DNA from: Chloroflexota bacterium
Lineage (GTDB): Bacteria > Chloroflexota > UBA6077 > JACQUR01
Direction: 5' to 3'
Length of the DNA stretch: 7,089 bases
Assembly (NCBI GenBank): GCA_016210245.1
Contig: JACQUR010000206.1
Location: forward strand, 1 to 7,089
The notes beneath the pieces are model-generated. The model was not told where the DNA came from and made no database searches. It worked only from the letters and a program-made list of their open reading frames with translations. Made by a program: the position numbers and the translations under genes. Shown here in pieces: positions 1 to 4,904 of the stretch; position 1 is the first letter of the stretch; every line of letters begins with the position of its first letter.

Positions 1-133
1 CCACTGACCACTGACCACTGACCACTGACCACTGACCACTGACGGCTGACCACTGACCACTGACCACTGACCACTGACGGCTGACCACTGACCACTGACG
101 GCTGACCACTGACCACTGGCCCCTGGCCCCTGA
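1..133. repeat. Tandem heptanucleotide array (CCACTGA units)
   Basis: Nineteen consecutive 7-base units in unbroken register. Most read CCACTGA; three read CGGCTGA (43-49, 78-84, 99-105). The last three drift to CCACTGG, CCCCTGG and CCCCTGA. The array starts at or before the window edge, so its full length is unknown. Because seven is not a multiple of three, the TGA in each unit falls in every plus-strand frame once per 21 bases, so the array stops all forward frames; the reverse strand of the main unit has no stops. It ends two bases before the ATG of the deacetylase gene and so occupies the whole place where a ribosome binding site would sit. Confidence 0.97.
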
Positions 134-135
134 CT

Positions 136-966
136 ATGCGTGGACTGATCGTGAATGCCGACGATTTCGGGCTGAGCCCTGGCGTGAACGCCGGGGTGCT
201 GGAGGCGTACCTGGTGGGCATCGTGCGCAGCGCGAGCCTGGTCGCCACCGCTCCCTGTGCCGAGCAGGCTGCCCATCAGGCGGCTGAGGTGGGCCTGGAG
301 CTGGGGCTGCACCTCAACCTGACCACCGGCCGGCCGGCTTGCCCGCTCGAGGAGGTCCCGTCCCTGGTAGACGCCGACGGCCGTTTCCACAGCCTGGGCG
401 AGCTGCTGCTCCGCCTGGCGGCCGGGCGCGTCCAGCCGGACGACCTGGAGCGGGAGCTGGAGGCGCAGGTGGCCCGCGCCCGGCTGCTCGGCGTGCGCCC
501 GAGCCACCTGAACGCCCATCACCACGTCCACCTCCACCCGATGGTGGGAGCGGCCGCGCTCCGCCTCGCCGCCGCGCATGGCTTGCCCCTGCGCTGCCCG
601 GTCGAGCCGCCCCGCGGGTGGCACCCACGCGACCTGGCCCGCGGGCTGCTGCTCCTGCCGCCTGCGTGGCGGCTGCGGCGCCAGGCACAGGCACTCGGCA
701 TCCCCACCGCGCACCACTTCCTGGGCATCTCGCTCGGCTACGGATTCGATGCTCGGGCGCTCGCGGCGGCGCTCCTGCGCCTGCCCGAGGGGTTGACCGA
801 GCTGATGTGTCACCCTGGCTACCCGGACGCGGAACTGGCCGCGGCTACCCGCTACACGGCCGGGCGCGAGCGCGAGCTGGTGGCGCTGACCGACCCGCGC
901 GTGCGCCAGGCATTGGAGACGCGGGGTATCCGGCTGGCGCGGTGGTCCGAGGCTTGCGCTTGGTGA
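136..966 (+). CDS. YdjC/ChbG/HpnK-family carbohydrate deacetylase
   Basis: A 276-residue protein of the YdjC/ChbG superfamily, metal-dependent deacetylases with a TIM-barrel-like fold that remove acetyl groups from N-acetylated sugars; the HpnK branch is associated with hopanoid biosynthesis. Visible motifs are NADDFG at residues 7-12 (metal-binding Asp pair), GLHLNLT at 57-63 (His ligand), HLNAHHHVHLHP at 124-135 (His cluster) and MCHPG at 224-228. The Asn in HLNAH, where chitooligosaccharide deacetylases tend to have Asp, points to the HpnK-like branch. There is no signal peptide, so it is cytoplasmic. The NADDFG motif seven residues in fixes the start near the ATG at 136, yet no Shine-Dalgarno is visible because the heptad array runs up to it. 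No other hopanoid gene is in the window, so the substrate is open. Family assignment is firm; the exact substrate is not. Confidence 0.93.
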   Translation: MRGLIVNADDFGLSPGVNAGVLEAYLVGIVRSASLVATAPCAEQAAHQAAEVGLELGLHLNLTTGRPACPLEEVPSLVDADGRFHSLGELLLRLAAGRVQPDDLERELEAQVARARLLGVRPSHLNAHHHVHLHPMVGAAALRLAAAHGLPLRCPVEPPRGWHPRDLARGLLLLPPAWRLRRQAQALGIPTAHHFLGISLGYGFDARALAAALLRLPEGLTELMCHPGYPDAELAAATRYTAGRERELVALTDPRVRQALETRGIRLARWSEACAW

Positions 967-980
967 GGCGGACCCCCGGT

Positions 981-1050
981 GATTTTGGATTTTGGATTTT
1001 GGATTGAGGACGATCCCGAATCAAAAATCCAAAATCCAAAATCCAAAATC
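981..1050. repeat. Heptad hairpin element 1 (GATTTTG/CAAAATC)
   Basis: Exactly ten 7-base units: three GATTTTG, then GATTGAG, GACGATC, CCGAATC, AAAAATC, then three CAAAATC. Bases 981-1005 pair perfectly with 1026-1050 (25 bp) around a 20-base loop. It is AT-rich in a GC-rich neighbourhood and sits 14 bases after the deacetylase stop. The left flank reads GGTGA and the right flank continues as ATCAGT, both also found at element 2. It could act as a hairpin between transcripts, but no T-run follows the stem, so a standard intrinsic terminator is not supported. Confidence 0.95.
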
Positions 1051-1099
1051 AGTATCCCTTGGCGCAGGTGGCGTGAATCCGGTACCCTTGTGAGCATCT

Positions 1100-2074
1100 A
1101 TGGAATCACTCGATCAGCGTGCCAACACCGCAGCGGAAGCGGCTCTCCTGGGCGAGCAGCCGCCCGAGGATGCGGATGCCCAGCTCGTCCGCCTCTACGT
1201 GCAGGAGGTCGTTCGCATCCCGCTGCTGACCCCTGAGGAGGAGGTCGCTTGCGGCCAGGCCATGGCCGAGGGGCGGACCGCTGCTCGGCGGCTGCACGGT
1301 GCCGCCGAGCAGGAGCGAGCCGCCTTACGCCAGGCGGTCCGCCGCGCGCTGGAGGCACGGCGGCGCATGATCGAGGGCAACCTGCGCCTGGTCATCGCCG
1401 TGGCGCGGCGCTACCGTGACCGCGGCCTGCCGCTGCTGGATCTGATCCAGGAGGGCAACCTGGGTCTGCTGCGCGCGGTGGAGAAGTACGACCACACCAA
1501 GGGCTTCAAGTTCAGCACCTACGCCACCTGGTGGATCCGCCAGGCGGTCGGGCGGGCCGTGCTCAACTACGGGCGGACCATCCGCCTGCCGGTCCACGTA
1601 ATCGAGCTGCTCACCCGCCTGATGCGCGCTAGCAACGCGCTGGGCGCCCAGCTTGGCCGTCCGCCCACCACGCGGGAGCTGGCCGAGCACCTGGGCGAGG
1701 ACCCCGAGCGCATCGCCGCCGCCGAGGCGCTGCTGCGCCCGCTGGCCTCGCTGGACGCGCCCGTGCGCGACGACGAGGAGGCCTCCACCCTGGGCGAGCT
1801 GATCGCCGACCTGAACGCCCAGGACCCGATGGAGGCGGCGCTGGAGGTGGACCGCACCAGCACGCTGCTGGAGGCGCTCTCGGTGCTCTCGGCGCGGGAG
1901 CGGCTGGTCATCGGGCTGCGCACCGGGCTGCTGGGCGAGCGCCCCCACACCTTTGCCGAGGTGGGCCAGCAGTTGGGCCTGACCCGCGAGCGCATTCGAC
2001 AGATCGAAGGCGAAGCGCTGGCCAAGCTGCGCCATCCCAGCGTGGCCAGCCGGCTGCGGGACCTGCTCGAGTAG
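1100..2074 (+). CDS. RNA polymerase sigma-70 factor, RpoD/SigA type
   Basis: A 324-residue sigma factor that directs RNA polymerase to promoters. Region 1.2 lies at about residues 27-56. Region 2 begins at RRMIEGNLRLV (88-98), followed by DLIQEGNLGLLRAVEK (114-129) and KGFKFSTYATWWIRQAV (134-150), the -10 recognition and melting segment. Region 3 covers about 165-245. Region 4 ends in the helix-turn-helix HTFAEVGQQLGLTRERIRQI (283-302) and KLRHPS (309-314), which reads the -35 box. The acidic region 1.1 of large primary sigmas is missing, so this may be the short primary factor of its lineage or a group 2 paralogue; the window cannot decide. An in-frame stop at 1091-1093 makes 1100 the first ATG; the GTGAG just upstream is a weak ribosome site. 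A poor promoter-like pair (TTGGCG at 1059, TACCCT at 1083) lies just before it. The stop is two bases before moaD. Confidence 0.95.
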   Translation: MESLDQRANTAAEAALLGEQPPEDADAQLVRLYVQEVVRIPLLTPEEEVACGQAMAEGRTAARRLHGAAEQERAALRQAVRRALEARRRMIEGNLRLVIAVARRYRDRGLPLLDLIQEGNLGLLRAVEKYDHTKGFKFSTYATWWIRQAVGRAVLNYGRTIRLPVHVIELLTRLMRASNALGAQLGRPPTTRELAEHLGEDPERIAAAEALLRPLASLDAPVRDDEEASTLGELIADLNAQDPMEAALEVDRTSTLLEALSVLSARERLVIGLRTGLLGERPHTFAEVGQQLGLTRERIRQIEGEALAKLRHPSVASRLRDLLE

Positions 2075-2076
2075 CC

Positions 2077-2445
2077 ATGCGCGTGCGGGTGAAGCTGTTC
2101 GCCTCCTTCCGTGAGGCGGCCAGGCAGAGCGAGCTGGCGCTGGAGTGTCCCGCCGAGGCCCGCGTGGCCGACGCGCTGGGCTTGCTCCAGGAGCGCTTCC
2201 CCCAGCTCCGCGGCCTGGGCCAGGCCATGCTGGCCGTCAACCTGGACTACGTCGGCCCCGACTTCCGCCTGCACGAGGGCGACGAGCTGGCCCTCATCCC
2301 GCCGGTCAGCGGCGGCGGTGACGATTTCGAATTTCGGATTTCGAATTTCGAATTGAGGACGGCCCGGATCCCGCGCCCTCAATTCGAAATCCGAAATCCG
2401 AAATCCCAAATCAGTGGAGGTCCTGATGTTCCAGATCGTCCATGA
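2077..2445 (+). CDS. moaD: Molybdopterin synthase small subunit MoaD, with anomalous C-terminal extension
   Basis: MoaD is the ubiquitin-like sulfur carrier of molybdopterin synthase. Its C-terminal glycine is adenylated by MoeB and converted to a thiocarboxylate that MoaE uses to make the dithiolene of molybdopterin. Residues 1-80 form a complete MoaD, from MRVRVKLFASFREAA to the diagnostic end ALIPPVSGG (72-80), matching the usual length of about 81. The frame does not stop there: it reads through heptad hairpin 2 for 42 more residues (81-122), with repeat-derived FEFRISNFEL and FEIRNPKSQIS. In known MoaD the Gly-Gly must be the free C terminus, so the product as read should be inactive unless trimmed or frameshifted. 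A TGA lies one base out of frame at 2319-2321, right after the glycine codons. The gene starts two bases after the sigma factor stop and overlaps moaE by 20 bases. MoaD identity is firm; the state of the product is open. Confidence 0.9.
   Translation: MRVRVKLFASFREAARQSELALECPAEARVADALGLLQERFPQLRGLGQAMLAVNLDYVGPDFRLHEGDELALIPPVSGGGDDFEFRISNFELRTARIPRPQFEIRNPKSQISGGPDVPDRP
2323..2412. repeat. Heptad hairpin element 2 (GATTTCG/CGAAATC), inside moaD
   Basis: The left arm (2323-2357) has five 7-base units: GATTTCG, AATTTCG, GATTTCG, AATTTCG, AATTGAG. The right arm (2378-2412) has five: CTCAATT, three CGAAATC, and CCAAATC. The arms pair over 35 positions with three mismatches around a 20-base GC-rich loop. 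The units contain no stop codon in any of six frames, so the element reads as open coding sequence and lengthens moaD. The right arm ends four bases before the moaE ribosome binding site. The inner sequence ATTGAGGACG and the following GATCCCG are shared with element 1. Confidence 0.95.
2416..2420 (+). promoter_or_regulatory. Shine-Dalgarno of moaE
   Basis: GGAGG lies five bases before the ATG at 2426 and decides that start over the in-frame GTG at 2414, which overlaps the site itself. It stands four bases outside the right arm of heptad hairpin 2, so folding of that hairpin in the mRNA could affect access to it. Confidence 0.8.
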
Positions 2446-2875
2446 GCCGATCGACCCCCAGCCGCTGATCGACTCCGTGCGCACCGACGCCGACGGGGCA
2501 GTGGACGTGTTCCTCGGCGTGGCGCGGCGCTGGTCGCGCGGGCGGGAGGTGGTCCACCTGGAGTACGAGGCCTACCCGGAGATGGCCACCCGCAAGCTGG
2601 CCGAGATCGGTGAGGAAGTTCGGGCAAAGTGGGGCATCGAGCGCCTGGCTATCGTCCACCGCGTGGGCAAGCTGGAGATCGGGGAAGCCTCGGTCTGCAT
2701 CGCCGTCGCCTCCCCGCACCGGGGCGAGGCCTTCGCCGCCTGCCAGTACGCCATCGACCGCATCAAGCACATCGTGCCCATCTGGAAGAAAGAGGTCTGG
2801 TCCGACGGCTCCCAGTGGATCGGCTGGGAGGGCCAGTCCGACCCGGGGGTGCTGCCGCCCACGGCGAACGTGTAG
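2426..2875 (+). CDS. moaE: Molybdopterin synthase catalytic subunit MoaE
   Basis: A 149-residue protein, nearly the length of E. coli MoaE (150). It is the large subunit of molybdopterin synthase, converting cyclic pyranopterin monophosphate to molybdopterin with sulfur carried by MoaD, in the cytoplasm. Family landmarks include GAVDVFLGVAR (24-34), VVHLEYEAYPEMA (42-54), IVHRVGKLEIGEASV (76-90), ASPHRGEAF (95-103) with the His-Arg pair, and AIDRIKHIVPIWKKEVW (109-125) with the catalytic-loop lysines, followed by GSQWIG. Residues expected for catalysis (His98, Arg99, Lys121, Lys122) are present. Nothing is broken, unlike its MoaD partner. Transcription is probably shared with moaD and the sigma factor upstream, and a terminator-like stem overlaps its stop codon. 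Confidence 0.96.
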   Translation: MFQIVHEPIDPQPLIDSVRTDADGAVDVFLGVARRWSRGREVVHLEYEAYPEMATRKLAEIGEEVRAKWGIERLAIVHRVGKLEIGEASVCIAVASPHRGEAFAACQYAIDRIKHIVPIWKKEVWSDGSQWIGWEGQSDPGVLPPTANV

Positions 2876-2894
2876 GGCGGCTGCTCGCTTTTTT
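2851..2894 (+). terminator. Candidate intrinsic terminator after moaE
   Basis: GCCGCCC (2854-2860) pairs with GGGCGGC (2875-2881), extendable by two pairs across one mismatch. The loop is 14 bases. Six T residues (2889-2894) come four bases after the stem. The stem overlaps the moaE stop codon. The loop is long and the T-run slightly distant, so strength is uncertain. Confidence 0.5.
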
Positions 2895-2898
2895 CACC

Positions 2899-2922
2899 GC
2901 CGAGACGCCGAGACACAGAGAG
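2899..2922. repeat. Short 8-base repeat, GCCGAGAC units
   Basis: Two perfect copies of GCCGAGAC (2899-2906, 2907-2914) are followed by the degenerate copy ACAGAGAG (2915-2922). It lies between moaE and the next gene. Similar CGCCGAGACGCAGAGA-type strings are, as far as I recall, scattered between genes in several GC-rich bacterial phyla, so this may be one copy of a dispersed repeat. Confidence 0.7.
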
Positions 2923-2981
2923 TCATTCTTGCCCGGAGTATCCTTGGGTCGACGGAGAGCAGGAGGCGGCTGGAGCAGGCG

Positions 2982-3620
2982 GTGGCTGAGTCGGGGGAGC
3001 GGGGAGAGGGGTTGGCGGGCTACAGGTTCCTGCCGCCGCGGCGGTTGCGGCAGGTGTTGCGCGATCTGGCCATCGAGGCGCCGCAACTGGATCGGACGCT
3101 GGGGGTATTATCCCGACCGGACCCGGCTGGCGTGGTCCCGACGCCGACTCGGGAGCAGGTAGCCCATGTGGCAGCGTACCTGCATCGTCGGGTCCTCGGG
3201 GTCAGGAGCCAGAGCCCCCACTGGGTGCTGATCGAGCGGGGCCATCCGGCTGCCCAAGCCGTCTGGTGGCACGAGTTCCAGCAACTGGAGGACTACCGGC
3301 TGCTGGGCGTGCGCAACCCGCTCGAGGCGGGTTACGACAGTCCCGCCTACTGGCGAGCTCACGCCCGGGCGGCGTGGGAGGAGGCGGCCTATTGGGAGCG
3401 GTGGGCCGCTGCGGATGGGGAGGGGATCCTGGCCCGAACCTTCCTGCAGGCTAACCCGCTCCGCGATGCGGAGGAGGTCGAGCGAATACTGGGTGTGCTG
3501 GTCGATACCTGGGCCATCGACGTGGAGCCATCCGCGGTGTTAGAGTCGAGGCGAGCCGAGCAGTTCTATCGGGTCAAGGAGTTCACTGAGAGGGATGTGG
3601 AGCGATGGCTTCGAAGCTGA
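2982..3620 (+). CDS. Uncharacterised protein with HEFQxxE motif
   Basis: I do not recognise this protein. From a GTG at 2982 it has 212 residues. No ATG exists in the credible part of the frame. The GTG has GGAG six bases upstream; a perfect AGGAGG at 2961-2966 suits a CTG at 2970, and a TTG at 3012 is also possible. The frame is open further upstream only as an out-of-frame shadow of moaE. The N-terminal third is rich in Arg and Leu. The centre has HWVLIERGHPAAQAVWWHEF followed by QQLEDYRLLG (about residues 80-106), where HEFQ-x-x-E and a preceding His resemble, loosely, metallopeptidase-like helices. Then comes YWRAHARAAWEEAAYWERW (about 123-141), an aromatic and acidic helix. The C terminus is charged. 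There are no membrane spans or signal peptide. It overlaps the next gene by 16 bases, so the two are translationally coupled and probably act together. It could also be a gene truncated at its 5' end by the adjacent repeat. Confidence 0.7.
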   Translation: MAESGERGEGLAGYRFLPPRRLRQVLRDLAIEAPQLDRTLGVLSRPDPAGVVPTPTREQVAHVAAYLHRRVLGVRSQSPHWVLIERGHPAAQAVWWHEFQQLEDYRLLGVRNPLEAGYDSPAYWRAHARAAWEEAAYWERWAAADGEGILARTFLQANPLRDAEEVERILGVLVDTWAIDVEPSAVLESRRAEQFYRVKEFTERDVERWLRS

Positions 3621-3916
3621 GGTTCCGGCTGGTGGCCTTCGGCCCTCCCGACCGGCCTGCCGAGGTCAGCTATCTGTGGGAGGGGCGTGACGGGCGGACT
3701 TGCTTCCGCGAGGTCGAGTTCACCTACCGCCTCGAGCCTCGCCTGGAGGCGGTGACCGTCCAGGACCTGCCTGCGCCGTGGCGAGACCTGCCTGCCACGC
3801 TCTTGCCGGTCCAGGAGACAGTCGGCCGGATGCCTGGCGATGCCTTCGAGGGCATGCTGATCGCGGCCAGGGAGCTGCGCGCCAAGGGCGTGGCCGGCAT
3901 TCGCAAGAGTGCTTGA
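3605..3916 (+). CDS. Small uncharacterised protein, partner of the HEFQxxE gene
   Basis: A 103-residue soluble protein I cannot assign. The first half (KLRFRLVAFGPPDRPAEVSY at 4-23, then FREVEFTYRLEPRLEAVTV at 34-52) alternates hydrophobic and charged residues as in a beta-sheet. The second half ends in an amphipathic helix (DAFEGMLIAARELRAKGVAG at 79-98) and a basic tip. The ATG at 3605 lies inside the upstream gene; GAGAGG at 3588-3593 is a reasonable ribosome site. Overlapping layout with a roughly 200-residue partner recalls toxin-immunity or enzyme-regulator pairs, but that is only inference from arrangement. It ends 21 bases from the stop of the convergent transporter gene. Confidence 0.72.
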   Translation: MASKLRFRLVAFGPPDRPAEVSYLWEGRDGRTCFREVEFTYRLEPRLEAVTVQDLPAPWRDLPATLLPVQETVGRMPGDAFEGMLIAARELRAKGVAGIRKSA

Positions 3917-3937
3917 CGCCTTACCGCCCTTCGACAC

Positions 3938-4723
3938 TCACGCCGGTTCCCACTGCGGGTTGGGACCGAAGAGCCCGTCCACCATCCCGACCTGGTAGGC
4001 CAGCCACAGGCCGAAGGCGAGGCTCAGGACGCCCGAGGCGTAGACCAGCCCGCGGTTGAAGGACTCCAGCTTGCGGCTCGTGGTCACGAAGGGCAGGCCC
4101 ATCAGCGTGGTCACCGCCGCCATGCCGGCCATGACGCCCAGGCTGAACACCAGCAGGTAGGCGAAGGCCAGGCTCCGCTCGTGGATGGTGGTCAGCACCA
4201 GCAGGGCGACCGCGGCGCTGCCTGCCAGCCCGTGGACCATGCCGATCACCAGCGGGCGCAGGGCCTGGAACCAGCCCAGGCGTCCCAGGGCGCCGCCCAG
4301 CCCGGCCAGGGCCGTGTCGTGGCTGTGGTAGTGGGCGTGGACGTGCAGATGGACATGCCCCTCGCCCGCAGGGATCACTGCCCCCTCCGGATGCTCGTGC
4401 TCGGGGGTCAGCTTCTCGGTCGCCCAGCGCATCACCCCGCTCAGGTTCAGCACCCCGAGCAGGATGAGCATGAGCGCCACGGAGAACTCCATGGCCAGCC
4501 CCAGGCGGGGCGGGATCTCGACCTCGAAGAAGATGATGAACACGCCCACCAGGGCCACGGTCACGGTGTGGCCCACTCCCCAGAACGCGCCCGCCAGTCC
4601 GGCCAGGCGCAAGCTGCGGTAGCGGGTGATGATCGTGGACATGGCGATCACGTGGTCCGGGTCGGTGGCGTGCCGCATCCCGAGCACCAGTCCAAACAGG
4701 ACCAGCGGGAGCAGGGTGTCCAT
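3938..4723 (-). CDS. Nickel/cobalt transporter, NiCoT/UreH-like membrane protein
   Basis: A 261-residue integral membrane protein probably moving Ni2+ or Co2+ across the inner membrane. The signature GMRHATDPDHVIAMSTI (15-31) matches the His-x4-Asp-x-Asp-His metal motif of NiCoT proteins in helix II, here with Pro between the Asp residues (DPDH), as in UreH-like members. Hydrophobic spans are seen near 4-16, 40-66, 77-95, 155-180, 186-208 and 226-245. A cytoplasmic or periplasmic loop (109-136) holds nine or so His (HEHPEG, then HVHLHVHAHYHSH), a likely metal-binding segment. The ATG at 4723 is chosen over a longer frame because AGGAGG (4731-4736) stands seven bases upstream; the longer frame translates the palindrome at 4807-4880. 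No urease, hydrogenase or cobalamin gene is near, so the metal and its user are unknown. Efflux (RcnA-like) remains possible. Confidence 0.88.
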   Translation of the reverse strand: MDTLLPLVLFGLVLGMRHATDPDHVIAMSTIITRYRSLRLAGLAGAFWGVGHTVTVALVGVFIIFFEVEIPPRLGLAMEFSVALMLILLGVLNLSGVMRWATEKLTPEHEHPEGAVIPAGEGHVHLHVHAHYHSHDTALAGLGGALGRLGWFQALRPLVIGMVHGLAGSAAVALLVLTTIHERSLAFAYLLVFSLGVMAGMAAVTTLMGLPFVTTSRKLESFNRGLVYASGVLSLAFGLWLAYQVGMVDGLFGPNPQWEPA

Positions 4724-4752
4724 GCGCGAGCCTCCTGGAGGGGGTCCCCTCC

Positions 4753-4781
4753 AGCATAGCAGGCCAACGGGCTTATTGCAA
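4753..4781 (-). promoter_or_regulatory. Candidate promoter of the transporter gene
   Basis: On the minus strand TTGCAA (4781-4776) and TATGCT (4758-4753) are separated by 17 bases, each matching the sigma-70 consensus at four of six positions. Transcription would begin near 4745 and leave a leader of about 22 bases carrying AGGAGG. A second TTGCAA (4791-4786) lies exactly ten bases upstream; as TTGCAA is its own reverse complement, the pair could be an operator read on one face of the DNA. Confidence 0.5.
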
Positions 4782-4806
4782 AGCCTTGCAAGAAGGACAA
4801 GTTGCA

Positions 4807-4880
4807 GGAGGGGTGCCGTGTGCCCCCGGCGACCGGCGGAGCACGCTCCGCTGGTCGCCGGGGGCACACGGCACCCCTCC
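4807..4880. repeat. Large palindrome, 36-bp arms
   Basis: Bases 4807-4842 are the reverse complement of 4845-4880 except for one position, where a G-U pair could form in one of the two strands' RNA. Only two bases separate the arms. It stands between the decarboxylase beta gene and the promoter of the transporter gene, both on the minus strand. It may stop transcription from the decarboxylase genes, though no T-run follows on either side. Arm length and near identity also fit a palindromic mobile or repeated element. Unlike the heptad elements it has no 7-base register. Confidence 0.95.
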
Positions 4881-4904
4881 GTGACAGGGTGTCTGCGTGG
4901 CTGC

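Noticed and set aside
981..1050. Intrinsic terminator after the deacetylase gene
   Set aside because: The stem is AT-rich and is not followed by a T-run; it fits the heptad family better.
2414..2425. GTG start for MoaE at 2414
   Set aside because: It overlaps the GGAGG ribosome site that serves the ATG at 2426.
1567..2484. 305-residue minus-strand frame across the sigma factor and moaD
   Set aside because: It is antisense to two well-recognised genes and its sequence is low complexity with repeat-derived peptides; typical of GC-rich antisense frames.
4724..4867. Longer transporter frame starting in the palindrome
   Set aside because: The extra residues are a translation of the palindrome arm; AGGAGG seven bases before the ATG at 4723 marks the true start.
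4724..4904. Cobalamin riboswitch ahead of the Ni/Co transporter
   Set aside because: I see no B12-box-like conserved core; the predicted leader is only about 22 bases.
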